Source: a bacterium (GTDB taxonomy: Bacteria > Armatimonadota > Fimbriimonadia > Fimbriimonadales > Fimbriimonadaceae). From it: a stretch of DNA of 64,000 bases. This document shows, in pieces, positions 25,084 through 34,525 of the stretch. A program made the translations under genes and the position numbers. How positions within the stretch are numbered: position 1 is the stretch's first letter; each line of letters begins with the position of its first letter. The notes under the pieces were generated by a model, which ran no database searches, was not told the DNA's origin, and saw only the letters and a program-made list of their open reading frames with translations. The stretch spans positions 186,001 to 250,000 of the forward strand of contig JAIXQR010000001.1 in NCBI GenBank assembly GCA_027485645.1, written 5' to 3'.

Positions 25084-25995
25084 ATGAAGAACCTTCTTTT
25101 GCTTGCACTTAGCTTGTGCTCTGTTACTGCCCTCGCGAACAACGTGAGCGCCGAAATTTCCAGTAGCGACCTGAACATTCAGGGCGACTCGCTCGGAAAC
25201 CAGATTCGAATCGATCGCACGGTCAACGGTGTCCGGGTGGTTGGTCTGAATGGAACGCTCGTGAACGGCCTTCCGAGCGTTGCTTTCGTTACCGGCCCGT
25301 TGGTCAACATCAGCATGCTGATGGACGCTGGAGATGACGCGGTCACTTTCCGCAATGTCAGCAATCTGGGCGACGTGATCGTGGATGCGGGTGATGGCAA
25401 CGACATCATTACCGTCACCGGAAGCGGATCTCAGACCAACTTTGACCTGAAGGGCGAAGCTGGTAACGACCGAATCTTTGTGACGAACAGCACGGTTCTT
25501 GGCGACCTGCGAATGGACGGCGGCATCGGCGCAAACACGCTTCGTGCTACCAGCTCAACCGCAGGGAACAACCTGAGCGTGTTTGGCGGAGACTTAGCCG
25601 ATCGGATCGATCTCAGCGGCCTTCGAATCGGCGGAAACCTGGAAGTCTTTGCCGATAAGGGTAACGACGTCGTTAACGTAACCACGGCTGCGGTCGGTTT
25701 GAGCGCATTGCTCAACACCGATGAGGGCCTCGATCGGGTTGCCGCCTCTGGCATTCAGACGGGTCAGGACTTTGTGCTGGAGACCGGAGCGCAGAACGAT
25801 GTCGCTTCGCTTACGAACATCCTCAGTGCTGGCTCGATCGGAATCAGTTTGGACTCTGGCAACGACCAGCTTACGGCAACCAACGTGCAAGCACAGCTTG
25901 ATGCGGTGGCGATTGGCGGCGCTGGCTCCGACCGATTCACTCGAACCGGCTTCGGAGGGCTCAACAAGACCGAAGTCGTCGAATTCGAGTTCTAA
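25084..25995 (+). CDS. Secreted RTX-like repeat protein
   Basis: 303 residues with a signal peptide (MKNLLLLALSLCSVTALANN) and AAGGAAC-type ribosome binding site. Glycine/aspartate repeats recur throughout: DAGDDAV, DAGDGNDII, GEAGNDRI, GGDLADRI, ADKGNDVV, DSGNDQL and GGAGSDRF. These resemble calcium-binding RTX nonapeptides, spaced wider than in toxins, and predict a parallel beta-roll on the outside of the cell. It is transcribed divergently from the sigma factor with about 100 bases between, and ends in a good terminator. Possibly a substrate or co-regulated partner of the operon; that is inference. Confidence 0.75.
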   Translation: MKNLLLLALSLCSVTALANNVSAEISSSDLNIQGDSLGNQIRIDRTVNGVRVVGLNGTLVNGLPSVAFVTGPLVNISMLMDAGDDAVTFRNVSNLGDVIVDAGDGNDIITVTGSGSQTNFDLKGEAGNDRIFVTNSTVLGDLRMDGGIGANTLRATSSTAGNNLSVFGGDLADRIDLSGLRIGGNLEVFADKGNDVVNVTTAAVGLSALLNTDEGLDRVAASGIQTGQDFVLETGAQNDVASLTNILSAGSIGISLDSGNDQLTATNVQAQLDAVAIGGAGSDRFTRTGFGGLNKTEVVEFEF

Positions 25996-26017
25996 GTTCG
26001 ACTTTGCCCTGCCCTCC

Positions 26018-26043
26018 CCCCCACAGTTTGTGGGGGTTTTTTT
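26018..26043 (+). terminator. Rho-independent terminator
   Basis: CCCCCAC at 26018-26024 and GTGGGGG at 26030-26036 form a perfect stem with a 5-base loop, followed by seven T. It ends the RTX-like gene. Confidence 0.92.
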
Positions 26044-26128
26044 GTTTGGGGGTCGGGTGCTGGCGGCCCTTGAGATTTGCCGGTCATGCTGAACGATTGA
26101 GACGGGCTTGACCCGTCGAATAACTGCA

Positions 26129-27061
26129 ATGAAGCAATACCGTCAACTTTTCGCACTTTTCTCGTTGTTGGGCCTTGGGTTGGTGCAGGCGGCGCCTCAG
26201 TTATCCACCGCAAAAGACGAGGCGGTGATTCGAGTTCGAGAGGTTTTGGATCGGCCGGAGTTTCCGTTGGTGCGGGTTGCGGGGGTTTGCGATATTACGG
26301 CGGATGGGGCGAAGTGCTGGGATGGGCAGGGAAAGCCTTTTGCTTCGCTCGGTGAACGGGTCACGGCCTACTACATGGCCCAGAGCACGTTTACGCTCTC
26401 CATTCGGCCAGGGGTGAAGAACCGGTGGGTCGTGATGGAGCGGGAACAGCAGAACGCCAAGGCAAGCTATTTGTATACCGGCTTGAGTACGGGCAACAAT
26501 GCCGGCTCAATCTTGAACTGGCGCGAGGGGATGATGTTGGAGTGGTACCGGTTGGACCTGTTGAAAGAGGACAAGGTGGCCTCGGTGCAGGTGAAGTTTC
26601 TAAAGGAGGCTCCGGGCGTTCAGCTGCCGCTGAAGAAGGGGGCGAGTGCTGAACTTGACGGCGTTCGATTCTCAATCGACGAGTTCGGAGCGCTTCCCCG
26701 TGAGAGCATGACGGCGGCGTTGCTGTATATGGCACCCGCCGCGAAATACCGAATTCGCGTCAAGCGCCAGGTGCTGGTTGCGGGCCATCACCGATATAGC
26801 GGGCCGACACTTTTGGACAGCGAAGGGAACGCGATTCGGCAAGTGGACGAAAATGGCAAGCCCCTGCTTATGGGCTCGGCCCCGTTCGGTACGGGATCCG
26901 CTACCCAGCTTACTAACAGCCGAAGGTCGCCGGAGGAAGACGAGTACGCGACGAACGTAAATCCCCGGTATATCTCCGGCCTCAAGTACGGAAAGAATGA
27001 CCTTCAAGCGGTCGAGTTTGAGCAGATTCCGCTCGATCCGATTTCTGGCTCCGGCGAGTAG
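26129..27061 (+). CDS. Secreted protein of unknown function, paralog B
   Basis: 310 residues from the ATG at 26129 (MKQYRQLFALFSLLGLGLVQAAP is a good signal peptide; a TTG 7 codons upstream is less likely). It is a full-length paralog of 19141-20055 with the same VAGVCDI, GAKCWD and GMMLEW blocks. Differences are spread evenly, so the duplication is old. The two copies, in the same orientation, bracket the sigma/CHAT/subtilisin operon and the RTX-like gene. No family recognised. Confidence 0.75.
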   Translation: MKQYRQLFALFSLLGLGLVQAAPQLSTAKDEAVIRVREVLDRPEFPLVRVAGVCDITADGAKCWDGQGKPFASLGERVTAYYMAQSTFTLSIRPGVKNRWVVMEREQQNAKASYLYTGLSTGNNAGSILNWREGMMLEWYRLDLLKEDKVASVQVKFLKEAPGVQLPLKKGASAELDGVRFSIDEFGALPRESMTAALLYMAPAAKYRIRVKRQVLVAGHHRYSGPTLLDSEGNAIRQVDENGKPLLMGSAPFGTGSATQLTNSRRSPEEDEYATNVNPRYISGLKYGKNDLQAVEFEQIPLDPISGSGE

Positions 27062-27062
27062 C

Positions 27063-27728
27063 TTAGTTTGTTACGCCCCAGACCTTTGCGATGAGCGCGA
27101 AGGTCTCGGGGTCGTGGGTTTTGAGTTCGGCATTGACGAAGGGGTAGAAGTCGTTTTGGCCGAAGTAGGCTTCGCTGGCTTCGGCGAAGAACTCCATTGA
27201 GTTATTTTTGGCGTAGTGGCTGGTGGTTTTGCCATCCCAATGCAGCACGGCATCGTACTTTTTGCTTTCTAGTCCGCGCTTGTGGGCGGCGGCGAGGTCT
27301 GGGTTTTCAAACCCTCTGGGCAGAAAGCGGTCGTGGTACGCATGAGCCAGTTCGTGAAGGACCATCCAGGGCTGCTGCTGAGTCCAGCTGAGGAAGTTAT
27401 CGGCGCTCCCGATTTCGATCGCCTTTTCCATCTCGGGGTTCATCTTATGTTCGCGTAGCCACTGCGCGCCGGGGTGGTAGGCCATGCAGCGGGTCTCGGG
27501 CGAGGTGTTGTGGATGTAGATCGGAACCTGGTTCAGCTTCTGCAGGGCGGGTTTTGGAATCACGCGATTGATGCCGAGGAGCTGGCGATGCAGCTCAGTC
27601 CGCACCGCCGCCCAGGTTTGCGCGCGGGATTTAATGAGGCTGGTCTCGACGACGAGGGTGAAGCCGTCGAGCTTGAGATTCGTGTAAGCGGGTGGGGCAA
27701 TTACGGTCAGGCAGAGCGCAGCGAGCAT
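27063..27728 (-). CDS. Secreted zinc metallopeptidase (HExxH)
   Basis: 221 residues with a short hydrophobic N-terminus (MLAALCLTVIAPPAYT). Zincin motif HELAHAYH at 125-132 gives ligands His125 and His129 with catalytic Glu126. A likely third ligand lies in MEFFAEASEAYFG some 50 residues later, as in gluzincins of the anthrax lethal-factor-like group. Small, exported peptidases of this type are common in Planctomycetes and Armatimonadota. It converges on paralog B with one base between stops. Confidence 0.78.
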   Translation of the reverse strand: MLAALCLTVIAPPAYTNLKLDGFTLVVETSLIKSRAQTWAAVRTELHRQLLGINRVIPKPALQKLNQVPIYIHNTSPETRCMAYHPGAQWLREHKMNPEMEKAIEIGSADNFLSWTQQQPWMVLHELAHAYHDRFLPRGFENPDLAAAHKRGLESKKYDAVLHWDGKTTSHYAKNNSMEFFAEASEAYFGQNDFYPFVNAELKTHDPETFALIAKVWGVTN

Positions 27729-27752
27729 CTGCCTGAGTTTGGCACTTACGGG

Positions 27753-28271
27753 TTAGCTCCGCCGCTTCCGGACGAGCGCGACGAGACCCGCACTCAGGGC
27801 GATGAGGGTTGCAGGTTCTGGGACAGGCGGTGGGTTCGGGTTGGAATCTACTCTGGCGTAGTGCGTATCAAATTCGTAGAACCCTTGTGCACTTTGACCT
27901 GGTACGCGAGCAAATCCAATTCCAATTCTGGCATTTGCAGGATAATCGGTAAAAGGATTGCCAACGAACTTAATTCTTGCAATCGGGCCTCGATACACGA
28001 TATTTTGATCAAACACTGGAACGAACCATTCTTCCACGCTCAAACGGTAATCATAATTCACCCCTGTAAACTCAGACCAATCTATCAGAGTGAGTTTGCC
28101 GGGACCGTGATCTAGCAAGCTTTGCTGATCCCAGTAAGCAATGCCAGAGATCAAGATTGTTCCGTCAGTATCAAAAACCTTCGGACCTGTGATGTCCAAG
28201 AATTGAGCCGAAGCAACTGCGCTGCTGGTCACGGCCACACAGACAATTGTGAATTTTGAGAAGGATTTCAT
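27753..28271 (-). CDS. PEP-CTERM protein, tandem copy 2
   Basis: 172 residues from the ATG at 28271 with signal peptide (FTIVCVAVTSSAVASAQ). The C-terminus has the sorting tag VPEPATLIALSAGLVALVRK followed by basic residues, the signal for exosortase-type processing. The mature part is beta-rich. It is a close paralog of 28367-28885 (FD-DGTILISG, EEWFVPVFD-N-VY-GPIA). The last 30 residues are identical between the two and also nearly identical in DNA, implying recent duplication or gene conversion. Confidence 0.85.
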   Translation of the reverse strand: MKSFSKFTIVCVAVTSSAVASAQFLDITGPKVFDTDGTILISGIAYWDQQSLLDHGPGKLTLIDWSEFTGVNYDYRLSVEEWFVPVFDQNIVYRGPIARIKFVGNPFTDYPANARIGIGFARVPGQSAQGFYEFDTHYARVDSNPNPPPVPEPATLIALSAGLVALVRKRRS

Positions 28272-28330
28272 AGGGTTCCCGACATGATCACTTTCCACTA
28301 GGTGGTGGAAGGTACGCCGAATTTGGTTAT
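28272..28330 (-). pseudogene. Remnant 3' tail of the 28882-29784 gene
   Basis: Upstream of PEP-CTERM copy 2, the minus strand keeps GTGATCATGTCGGGAAC and TTCCACC-AGTGGAA, the same words that encode the last residues (EWNVIMSG) of the 300-residue protein upstream of copy 1. The frame here is broken and a piece is missing. This marks the left edge of the duplicated unit. Confidence 0.6.
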
Positions 28331-28366
28331 CGTGCTGTCAGTCATTAAACGCGATGCCTCCGCTCG

Positions 28367-28885
28367 TTAGCTCCGCCGCTTCCGGACGAGCGCGACAAGG
28401 CCCGCACTCAGGGCGATGAGGGTTGCGGGTTCTGGGACAGGAGGTGGGTTCGGGTTCGAGTTCACTCTTGCACTTATACCGGCGGCAGCATAGTAGTACT
28501 CGTTATTATACGTGCCTGCCTGATGAAAGCCAATGCCAATTAGGGCGTCGACGGGGTAAGTAGTGCCTCGTTGTCCGGTAAACCTAATTTTAGCAATCGG
28601 GCCTTCGTAGACCATGTTTTTGTCAAAGACAGGCACGAACCACTCTTGAGCTTCTAAACGGTAGTCGTAGTGCACTCTAGTGTAAGCGTACCAATCAATG
28701 AGCTTTAGTTTTCCGGTGCTAAAGCCGTTAAGATTGTTCTTGCTCCATCCTATTCTTCCCGAAATCAGGATCGTTCCATCAGCGTCGAACGTTTTAGGTG
28801 CGGATAAGCTGATACTTTGTGCATGGGCACTCGCCGCGATAGCCAGGGCAATGGGTAGGAGGACGAAGTTGCGAGGGTTGTTCAT
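28367..28885 (-). CDS. PEP-CTERM protein, tandem copy 1
   Basis: 172 residues from the ATG at 28885 (MNNPRNFVLLPIALAIAASA, signal peptide). It has the same architecture as copy 2: a beta-rich domain with TFDADGTILISG and AQEWFVPVFDKN, then NSNPNPPPVPEPATLIALSA and RKRRS. Its ATG overlaps the stop of the upstream 300-residue gene (ATGA), so it is probably co-transcribed. No exosortase gene is in the window. Likely cell-surface or extracellular matrix protein. Confidence 0.87.
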   Translation of the reverse strand: MNNPRNFVLLPIALAIAASAHAQSISLSAPKTFDADGTILISGRIGWSKNNLNGFSTGKLKLIDWYAYTRVHYDYRLEAQEWFVPVFDKNMVYEGPIAKIRFTGQRGTTYPVDALIGIGFHQAGTYNNEYYYAAAGISARVNSNPNPPPVPEPATLIALSAGLVALVRKRRS

Positions 28886-29784
28886 ATAGTTCCCGACATG
28901 ATCACGTTCCACTCGGCGGTGGAAGCAGCACGGAAGGCGGCGAATCGGCCTCCGAAGAGTTTGATGAAAGTGTTGGTATCTATGCGCTGGTTATTGACAC
29001 CGGGGCCTGAGAAGGCATAGACCTCGCCAGTAATCGCTTGCGCAGAGCAATTGCGAATGACGAATACCGTCCCGATTGGTACGGCGAGAAGGTCTGGAAG
29101 AACAAGGCGGTCGTTCGGTGCAGGAAGGACGGATACGGGTTTCCAGCGGATGAATGGATGGGTGGTTGGCGGTAACGGATTCGGCTCGTTCCCATCGATT
29201 TCAGCCGCGTCTGTAACAAGGTACGACATGCATTGTATTTCCGTTCGGTAGGATGCCCGTCGGGAAATTGAGAACGGCGCGTTTCTATTAAAGAACGGCG
29301 AAAATGCAGTGATTTTTATCTCGTCGCCGACGTACTTAGCGAGATCGCCAGCTTGGTCACCGGTTGAACTGGTAACCGTCTCAATGTCACCCATGTGGAA
29401 CTGGCCGGAACTGCTCCGAATACTTAACTCAATCACGTTGGCACCGTTTGACCGGTTCATCCAGAGACCAGCAAATTGAGTGTAGTCCACTTTTCCGCTG
29501 ATTCTCCAGTTCTCCGGATTGGTGTAACCACCAAAAAGAATGCCGGAGGCCTGCGTGGCCCCGACACCGCCGTAGCCAAGGGAATCTCCACCCGTGTTGT
29601 AAATCCAAATTTCATCGACGGTTCCGTTGGACCCTTCGATAAAGAGGTTCGGGCCGTTCGTGCCTTCAGCTTCGCAATCGTTTTGTGCCCAAAACGGGCA
29701 ACTTCTTATGAGTCCGCTCGGAACATCGGCCTCGCATGCATTCTTAGCGTTTGCACTTGCGAGATCCTTTGCCGAAAGGGTCAT
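28882..29784 (-). CDS. Hypothetical protein upstream of PEP-CTERM gene
   Basis: 300 residues. No signal peptide at the N-terminus (MTLSAKDLASANAKNACEA). The middle is glycine- and asparagine-rich with beta-strand character (WIYNTGGDSLGYGGVGATQ, GLWMNRSNGANVIELSI). The C-terminus (VFVIRNCSAQAITGEVYAFS ... FAAFRAASTAEWNVI) resembles the beta-structured tips of phage or contractile-system tail proteins. No neighbouring tail genes support that. It overlaps copy 1 of the PEP-CTERM gene. Family unknown. Confidence 0.65.
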   Translation of the reverse strand: MTLSAKDLASANAKNACEADVPSGLIRSCPFWAQNDCEAEGTNGPNLFIEGSNGTVDEIWIYNTGGDSLGYGGVGATQASGILFGGYTNPENWRISGKVDYTQFAGLWMNRSNGANVIELSIRSSSGQFHMGDIETVTSSTGDQAGDLAKYVGDEIKITAFSPFFNRNAPFSISRRASYRTEIQCMSYLVTDAAEIDGNEPNPLPPTTHPFIRWKPVSVLPAPNDRLVLPDLLAVPIGTVFVIRNCSAQAITGEVYAFSGPGVNNQRIDTNTFIKLFGGRFAAFRAASTAEWNVIMSGTI

Positions 29785-29968
29785 TGCTTAAGTCTATTGC
29801 AAAGGCGTCAAAGCGGCCCTGTCACGTATTTCTGCAATTTTGGGGGTTGACCAAGTGGTTTTAGTACAGATGGCGCTTACGAACAGGACAAATGCGCAGC
29901 AGTTCAGGAAGTCGGAAAATCCTCCGACCCTTTGCCCGAACCTGCAGGGGCACTGATAGCTTGGAGGC

Positions 29969-30607
29969 GTGAGTACGGTTCAGAACTTTATTGCGGCGGC
30001 GAAGGCGCGGGCGCTTTCGGATGAGGTGATTCTTGGGTTGCTCTCGGCGGCGGGGTGGTCGCCCCGGGTTGCCCAGCGCGAGATCACCCAATACTATTCG
30101 AGCACGATTGGTCTCTCGGTTCCGGGGCGGGAGGGGCCAAAGGAATCGGACCCGCTGGATGGCTTTCTTTACTGTCTCGCCCTGGTGACCCTGATTGCGT
30201 GGGTCACGAGCGCGATTTTTCTGGGGAACGGTTTGATTGACCGGTATTTTGCGGCCAGCGACAACGGAGGTTGGCGAGGGGATAGCGACTCGGTGGTGTG
30301 GCTGTTGGCAAACATCCTGGTGAATGCTCCTCTCTATCTGTGGGTGATGCGTACGTTGGCCCACCGGTTGCGCGCGGGGGTGACTTCGTATGCGTCCTCA
30401 GTGCGGCTCTGGGTGCTGAGTGCCACGTTGCTGCTGAGCACAGGGGTGGTGCTCGGCGACATTGTGGTTGCGCTGGCTCACGTTCTGGGCGGGCAGCCGC
30501 TGATGGCATCAGTCCTTAAGTACCTGTATGCCGGGTTGGTATTGGGCGGAGTGGCGCTGTTCTATTGGTGGGAGCTGAACGCAGGTCCGAAAGAGGGGGC
30601 GATTTGA
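29969..30607 (+). CDS. DUF5671-like membrane protein
   Basis: 212 residues with a GTG start. The first 40 residues resemble a short helical putative peptidoglycan- or ligand-binding start (FIAAAKARALSDEVILGLL-AAGW), followed by about four membrane helices, the pattern of DUF5671 proteins. A GGAGG lies only one base before the GTG, too close to act normally, whereas a TAGCTT box six bases before GTG suggests leaderless initiation. The next gene overlaps its stop. Confidence 0.7.
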   Translation: MSTVQNFIAAAKARALSDEVILGLLSAAGWSPRVAQREITQYYSSTIGLSVPGREGPKESDPLDGFLYCLALVTLIAWVTSAIFLGNGLIDRYFAASDNGGWRGDSDSVVWLLANILVNAPLYLWVMRTLAHRLRAGVTSYASSVRLWVLSATLLLSTGVVLGDIVVALAHVLGGQPLMASVLKYLYAGLVLGGVALFYWWELNAGPKEGAI

Positions 30608-31053
30608 AGCATCTCCCTTTACTTGCGGTGCTGGCTTTGCTCGGGACACTGTTGTCGCTCTCGTTTCAGCGGCTCGGGACTCCGGTGGAGATGGGGAAGT
30701 ACCGGAGAGATGAGGAGCGGTGGGACCGGTTTCGTCTTTTGGTGACGGACCTTGATGAGAAGATGCCGCTGCCGAAGAGCGGGAAGCCGAGGGTTTTTCC
30801 GAAAGTGGTTTCGAAATGGACGATGGAAGGGCCTTCTTACTGGCCGCGGGTGGACCCTTTGACGAGGAAGCCGTTTGAATATCGGTGGATTTCGGACGAC
30901 CGAATTGAGGTTTGCATCGACTTTGAGCTGTCTTCGGAGGAGTATCGGCGTCGGGGAGACCGGTTGCCGCCGATGTTTTTGAAATATTCGGCGGGTCGAA
31001 CTTGCGTGCCGGTCGAGGTTGAGGATCTTTCGGTGATGAAGGAATCCTGGTGA
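30604..31053 (+). CDS. Membrane-anchored hypothetical protein
   Basis: 149 residues from a TTG that overlaps the previous stop (TTGA, 30604-30607). One N-terminal hydrophobic helix (HLPLLAVLALLGTLLSLSF) and a soluble domain with KWTMEGPSYWPRVDPLTRKP and WISDDRIEVCIDFEL. It recalls small proteins paired with DUF5671 membrane proteins. No catalytic motif seen. Probably extracytoplasmic and a partner of the upstream membrane protein. Confidence 0.7.
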   Translation: MKHLPLLAVLALLGTLLSLSFQRLGTPVEMGKYRRDEERWDRFRLLVTDLDEKMPLPKSGKPRVFPKVVSKWTMEGPSYWPRVDPLTRKPFEYRWISDDRIEVCIDFELSSEEYRRRGDRLPPMFLKYSAGRTCVPVEVEDLSVMKESW

Positions 31054-31160
31054 AGTGGCCGATTTTTGGGGGAAGGTTGTCGATAACCGGGCCGCAAGAG
31101 ATACAGACGGGCCATTTTCGGGGTTCGGAGGGCTTTTTTCGACTTTTTTCGTTAAGGGCC

Positions 31161-31190
31161 TTGACAATCGGTAGGGCGCTCTGCTTAAAT
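31161..31190 (+). promoter_or_regulatory. 16S rRNA promoter
   Basis: TTGACA at 31161-31166 and TTAAAT at 31185-31190 with an 18-base spacer. T-rich tracts immediately upstream look like an UP element. It lies 34 bases or more before the 5' processing arm of the 16S transcript. Confidence 0.8.
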
Positions 31191-31226
31191 ATTCCTTGTC
31201 CCCAGCCGAAGGGCGAAGGACGAGCA

Positions 31227-31260
31227 CCTTGAAAGCTTCATAGGTAAGTAAGCGTTCAGT
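31227..31260 (+). other. 5' arm of the pre-16S processing stem
   Basis: Complementary to 32951-32985 over about 34 bases: CCTTGAAAGC pairs with GCTTTCAAGG and AAGTAA-GCGTTCAGT with ACTGAACGC-TTACTT, with a few G-U pairs. A long stem bringing both ends of 16S together is the usual RNase III substrate. A separate small hairpin CCCGCA-TTA-TGCGGG lies at 31372-31386, just before the mature 5' end. Confidence 0.85.
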
Positions 31261-31394
31261 TTACAAGACGGTTAGAAATAACAGTCAAATCGATGGCCTG
31301 AATCCTCCGAGCTAGTCTCGATGGAGGAGGGTACCCGCAAGGGAAACATCACAATCAAATGAGAGAACAATCCCGCATTATGCGGGGCAAACTT

Positions 31395-32901
<1,507 letters not shown>

Positions 32902-32950
32902 AGGAGACGTACTCTAGAACTGCAAGTCAGTACTAGACATCTCTAGGTCG

Positions 32951-32985
32951 ACTGAACGCATTACTTACTTGTGGAGCTTTCAAGG
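32951..32985 (+). other. 3' arm of the pre-16S processing stem
   Basis: Pairs with 31227-31260 (see that entry). It lies 50 bases beyond the 16S 3' end and directly before the terminator hairpin, so the whole precursor is enclosed by this stem. Confidence 0.85.
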
Positions 32986-33019
32986 AAAGCCCGAGACTCA
33001 AAAGGTCTCGGGCTTTTTT
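32986..33019 (+). terminator. Terminator of the 16S unit
   Basis: AAAGCCCGAGAC at 32986-32997 pairs with GTCTCGGGCTTT at 33005-33016 and runs into six T. It closes transcription after 16S alone. Confidence 0.93.
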
Positions 33020-33042
33020 GCGTTTAGAAGGTCTCTGACGCA

Positions 33043-33074
33043 CAAAAATGCCGGGGCAGTCCAGCTGCCCCGGC
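33043..33074 (-). terminator. Terminator of the beta-helix gene
   Basis: GCCGGGGCAG at 33050-33059 and CTGCCCCGGC at 33065-33074 form a perfect 10-bp stem with a 5-base loop. On the minus strand five T follow. It lies 12 bases after the stop of the 33087-34439 gene. Confidence 0.85.
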
Positions 33075-33086
33075 TTAGCTCTTGGC

Positions 33087-34439
33087 TTAGTCGATCACTT
33101 TGATCGTCTTCTGATCGATCTCAACGTACTTGCCAACGCGGAACTTTGCCGGGGCTTTACCGCGGAAGGCGAGAGCCTGCTGGTTACCGCTAATCTTTAC
33201 ACCACCGGATCGGCTACCACCGCTTGCGGCGGCAAACAGTACGACTACCGGGTCTGCTCCAACCAAGTCGCCGATGGTATTCCCTTCCACGTTAACGTTT
33301 AGCGCGTTCAGAATAATGACTGCAGCGCCGCCAAGTTTCGGATCGGATCCGACGCGCTCGAAGGTGTTGTTGCGGATGTTAATGTTCTGAGTCCCGCGCC
33401 CTTTCTTTCCAAAGCCGACCATGATTCCGCGCTCGGTGTCACGGATGGTGTTGCCGATGATATCGATCCCCTGGATGCCCTCAATCGCGATGGGGATCGG
33501 GGTCTTCTCGATAATGTTGTCCTGGACCACCACGCCGGATTGGGCCGCGGTAGCATCGAATTCGCTGAACTGGTTGAGGAGAATCCCGCGTCTCTGCTGG
33601 TTGCGAATCTTGTTTCGCTTGAAGATCAGCGTGTTCATCGGGCGCTTCATTTCTCGCTGGGGAGTGGCGACATCGACGACGATTCCCGTGCCGCCGTTAT
33701 CGTTAAACTCACAGTCAAGAATCTGAATGTTCTGCGCAATGTGATAGTTGTTTTTGTTCTGCTCAATATCGATTGTGCCGGGAGATTTGTCGCTTGTCGT
33801 GCGCGTGAACTTGCAGCGACGAACGATGACATTTTCACCATCGCCAATCGTAATGCCGTTTCGGTTTTGCTTGTTAAGCCCGTCAAACTCGCAGTCTTCG
33901 ATGATCAGGTCTTTGTTGTGCCGAATGACCGCTTTGTCGGCCAGGCCGTCTCCGATGTAGAGGCCGTCGCCTCGGAAGCCTACAAATCGAACTTTGGAAA
34001 CGGTGGATGATTCAACGCCGAAGAACCGGAGGAGGTCGGTGTGCTGTCGGTACCCTTCCTTTACGGTGTTTCCGAGGAGGGTGAGGTTCTGGACCTTCAC
34101 TCCCTTCTCTGCCAATCGGGCAGATGCGCCCGCTCCGGTCACCGGGTTCACGGTGATCATCGCGCCCATGCCGCCGTCCGAGGTGCGGATGACGGAGCTC
34201 GGTCCGACCCCTTCCAGGGTCGTGCTTCCCCACAGGAACAGTCCATTGCCCTCGAACGTCCCGGCCGGCACCTTGACGGTCGAACCGGGGTTTGCCTTTG
34301 CCTTATCAAAAGCAGCCTGAATGGCCGCGGTGTCGTCTCCCGGTGATGCCGAAGCGCCAAAGTCGGTGATGTCAAAGGTTTGACCTTGGGTCGCCACCAT
34401 GGGAGTAGCGATGATAGAAAAGGCAAGCAACGAGACCAT
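33087..34439 (-). CDS. Secreted right-handed beta-helix protein (pectate-lyase-like)
   Basis: 450 residues. Signal peptide at the N-terminus (VSLLAFSIIATPMVATQG). It continues with FDITDFGASASPGDDTAAIQ, the entry motif of pectate lyase superfamily/GH28-like helices (PF12708). Repeating rungs such as DLIIEDCEFDGLN, NIQILDCEFNDNGGTGI and NINIRNNTFERVG fill residues 110-400. Such proteins act on plant or microbial polysaccharides, or are structural. No GH28 catalytic Asp pair is obvious, so activity is open. The final 40 residues form a separate short tail. Confidence 0.85.
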   Translation of the reverse strand: MVSLLAFSIIATPMVATQGQTFDITDFGASASPGDDTAAIQAAFDKAKANPGSTVKVPAGTFEGNGLFLWGSTTLEGVGPSSVIRTSDGGMGAMITVNPVTGAGASARLAEKGVKVQNLTLLGNTVKEGYRQHTDLLRFFGVESSTVSKVRFVGFRGDGLYIGDGLADKAVIRHNKDLIIEDCEFDGLNKQNRNGITIGDGENVIVRRCKFTRTTSDKSPGTIDIEQNKNNYHIAQNIQILDCEFNDNGGTGIVVDVATPQREMKRPMNTLIFKRNKIRNQQRRGILLNQFSEFDATAAQSGVVVQDNIIEKTPIPIAIEGIQGIDIIGNTIRDTERGIMVGFGKKGRGTQNINIRNNTFERVGSDPKLGGAAVIILNALNVNVEGNTIGDLVGADPVVVLFAAASGGSRSGGVKISGNQQALAFRGKAPAKFRVGKYVEIDQKTIKVID

Positions 34440-34525
34440 TACTCGTTTGACGTTCGTTAAGCCGATTGCGTAATCGATCCCGGCAGCAAAACTGTAGTTT
34501 TTCGGTGTGTCAGAATGTCGCTGGC

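Noticed and set aside
28882-29784. Prophage tail gene
   Set aside because: The C-terminus recalls tail-tip proteins, but there are no other phage genes, integrase or att repeats, and the gene overlaps a PEP-CTERM gene.
32902-33090. A 23S rRNA or spacer tRNA after 16S
   Set aside because: Only the processing arm and two terminators are found before the next protein gene.
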